A stretch of 64,000 nt of DNA from CAYGZQ01 sp964354375 [NCBI: uncultured Planctomycetota bacterium] (GTDB lineage Bacteria > JAJVIF01 > JAPKYR01): NCBI GenBank assembly GCA_964354375.1, contig CAYGZQ010000005.1:1-64000 (forward strand), read 5' to 3'. Shown piece by piece: positions 62,542-64,000 of this stretch (the first letter of the stretch is position 1; each line of letters opens with the position of its first letter). The position numbers and the translations under genes were made by a program. The notes under the pieces are model-generated. The model searched no databases and was not told the DNA's origin. It was given only the letters and a program-made list of their open reading frames with translations.

Positions 62542-64000
62542 ATGTATCGCCAGATTATTTTCGTGTGCGCACTGATTGCGGTCGTGCTTTCAAGCTGCGC
62601 TACATCCGACGCTGTCGCCCCGAATATTCCTCCGACATCGCCCGACCGATCCTCACAGTCCCCTGTCACTCTGTGGGGACTTTGGAGAGTTGCGATCGAT
62701 CCGCTGACATGCGAGCCGGCGATCGTGCCCATCAGGGGCGCCGAGTTCATAGCCAATGTCACCATGTTCCTTCAGCCGCCCGCGGGCAAACTGACAAACC
62801 TGATCCTGAAGAACATCGAAGTGGATCTCACAGGCACGCCGGGGTTCATCGGGGTCGAGTGCGATGTGGGCCTCACCCATCCGTTTCCCGGGCTTGACAG
62901 GTATACCGGCTTCGACGTTCGAGGGGTTTTCATGCACGATGGCGATCTCGTCAGCTCCGAAGACAGCGCCGTCACCTACGCCGGGGACGGGTCGGCGAGA
63001 CTGCTCAACGCCGACGGGTACACGCGCTGGATGAACGCGAGTGAGTTCACCACCAAGGGTATTCTTGGCTTCACTCCCGGCGCGCTCGGCTCGAAGGGCT
63101 TCGTTCCGGACGCGACGCTGAATCCGTACAAATATTTCTGCGACAGTCTCGAGAAGGACACCGAGATGTCCGCGTTCTTCCACGAACCGGCGAACGTAGA
63201 TAACAGGGGCTATTTCCGTCCGGGAAGCACGAACTACAGGCACTATTCCCTGCTCTGGCCTGAGGGTCCGATCACATTCCAGTACGCGGCGATCGCAAGC
63301 TACGACGAGCCGGATCCGAACCCACCGCAGGACATTCCAGATGATTTTCCGATCACCGCCAACTGCCCGGAAGCGTTTCTGATTTCGGTGGCCGACAACG
63401 GGTCCACGGCATTCTATGAGGACCCCGACAGCAAGGGCGGCGATCTTCACCTCGCCCTGGAAGTCTTCGACTGGGGAGCGCTCGCGCACGGGCTTGGCGT
63501 CATTGGCGAGATTGGGTCGATCACATTCGAAAGTCCGGGACCACTGATTCCCTCGCCCGTCACTTTCGATCCGTCGGAGCTTGCCGCGCAGGCCGGAACG
63601 GCTGTTTCGAGCGTGTATCTGGTCGACATTCCCGGCGTGCAGCCTTCAGCGCTCACCGGTCAGAAGGTGCTTTGCAGAGTTACATCGGCGATCCAAACCA
63701 CGTACGATTTCGGACTGGGCGGGGATTATCCTGAAGATGCCGTTCTGGCATCGTATGTGGTCTTCGATGCGCCGATCCTTCCCACGGGCGGCGGACTGCC
63801 GGTCGCGGTGGCCGCGACATGCGACTGCCTGTGGATCGCCCCCGGGGAATCCATCACTTTCGACGGCACCAAATCGTACTCGCCGAACGGCCCGATTGTC
63901 TCGTGGGAATGGGATTTCGACGGCGACGGCATCTATGGAGACCCTCACAGCGGTCCGGATGACCAGCCCGTCGCCACTTTCACCAATCAGGGAACATACA
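62542..64000 (+). CDS. GFDVRG-family lipoprotein with PKD domain, cut by the window end
   Basis: A partial reading frame, open from the ATG at 62542 (GGGGAGGC upstream) to the right edge, 486 codons. Signal peptide and lipobox VLSSC, then the shared module (about 30-400) with LWGLWRVAIDP, THPFPGLDRYTGFDVRGV, LNADGYTRWMNASEF, LNPYKYF, DDFPITANCPEAF and FYEDPDSKGGDLHLALEVFDW. A PKD domain begins near residue 421 (ESITFDGTKSYSPNGPIVSW, then EWDFDGDGIYGD) and is cut by the end. The architecture so far matches the beta-helix and NHL-like members; the C-terminal module is unknown. Confidence 0.85.
   Translation, partial: MYRQIIFVCALIAVVLSSCATSDAVAPNIPPTSPDRSSQSPVTLWGLWRVAIDPLTCEPAIVPIRGAEFIANVTMFLQPPAGKLTNLILKNIEVDLTGTPGFIGVECDVGLTHPFPGLDRYTGFDVRGVFMHDGDLVSSEDSAVTYAGDGSARLLNADGYTRWMNASEFTTKGILGFTPGALGSKGFVPDATLNPYKYFCDSLEKDTEMSAFFHEPANVDNRGYFRPGSTNYRHYSLLWPEGPITFQYAAIASYDEPDPNPPQDIPDDFPITANCPEAFLISVADNGSTAFYEDPDSKGGDLHLALEVFDWGALAHGLGVIGEIGSITFESPGPLIPSPVTFDPSELAAQAGTAVSSVYLVDIPGVQPSALTGQKVLCRVTSAIQTTYDFGLGGDYPEDAVLASYVVFDAPILPTGGGLPVAVAATCDCLWIAPGESITFDGTKSYSPNGPIVSWEWDFDGDGIYGDPHSGPDDQPVATFTNQGTY

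Noticed and set aside
62653-63489. A 278-codon minus-strand open frame
   Set aside because: Antisense to the lipoprotein starting at 62542, which is open to the window edge and has signal peptide and module motifs.

Overview
The window reads as part of a GC-rich chromosome contig from an uncultured, flagellated, Gram-negative (diderm) bacterium. The support is: lipoprotein signal peptides throughout, none with Asp at position +2; FliP and FliQ export-gate proteins; a tripartite RND metal pump with outer-membrane TolC components; an HD-GYP protein; and a tRNA-Glu with an encoded CCA. I cannot name the phylum from sequence alone. Base 1 starts in a run of G, so the left edge is probably a contig end.

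Layout. 0-3.8 kb: part of an integrative element (a D5-like helicase/primase ATPase, iteron-like repeats and a large serine recombinase whose stop codon lies inside a REP palindrome). 4.3-5.5 kb: an HD-GYP protein. 5.9-18.5 kb: five lipoproteins, two of them in a tandem minus-strand pair followed by the relic of a third unit. 18.5-20.8 kb: a REP-associated tyrosine transposase carrying a REP array inside its own reading frame, then fliP, fliQ and tRNA-Glu. 20.9-36.9 kb: five more large lipoproteins with a HemW-like radical SAM gene among them; this stretch lies between tRNA-Glu and a copy of its 3' end plus terminator at 37.1 kb. 37.5-47.0 kb: a copper/silver-type efflux operon (a four-domain metal-binding protein, two TolC proteins, CusB-like, CusA-like) followed by a membrane protein. 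47.0-49.4 kb: a graveyard of fragments (pseudopilin, STAND/TPR, PKD/propeller). 49.4-64 kb: three more lipoproteins, a six-PAS sensor with no output domain, a cytoplasmic 46-residue-repeat beta-helix protein, a saccharopine-dehydrogenase-like enzyme and a lipoate-ligase-like protein.

The main result is a paralogous family that, with its two lipoprotein companions, fills about half the window. Eleven lipoproteins share one N-terminal module of roughly 300-380 residues, recognised by ordered motifs (HPFP, GFDVRG, NADGYT, YAVDA.W, DFP..ANC). Each joins it to a different extracellular beta module: seven-blade SBBP propellers, FG-GAP, LVIVD or NHL-like propellers, PKD domains, or right-handed beta-helices. 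I do not recognise this module as a named domain. Relics of further copies show that the family expands and decays locally.
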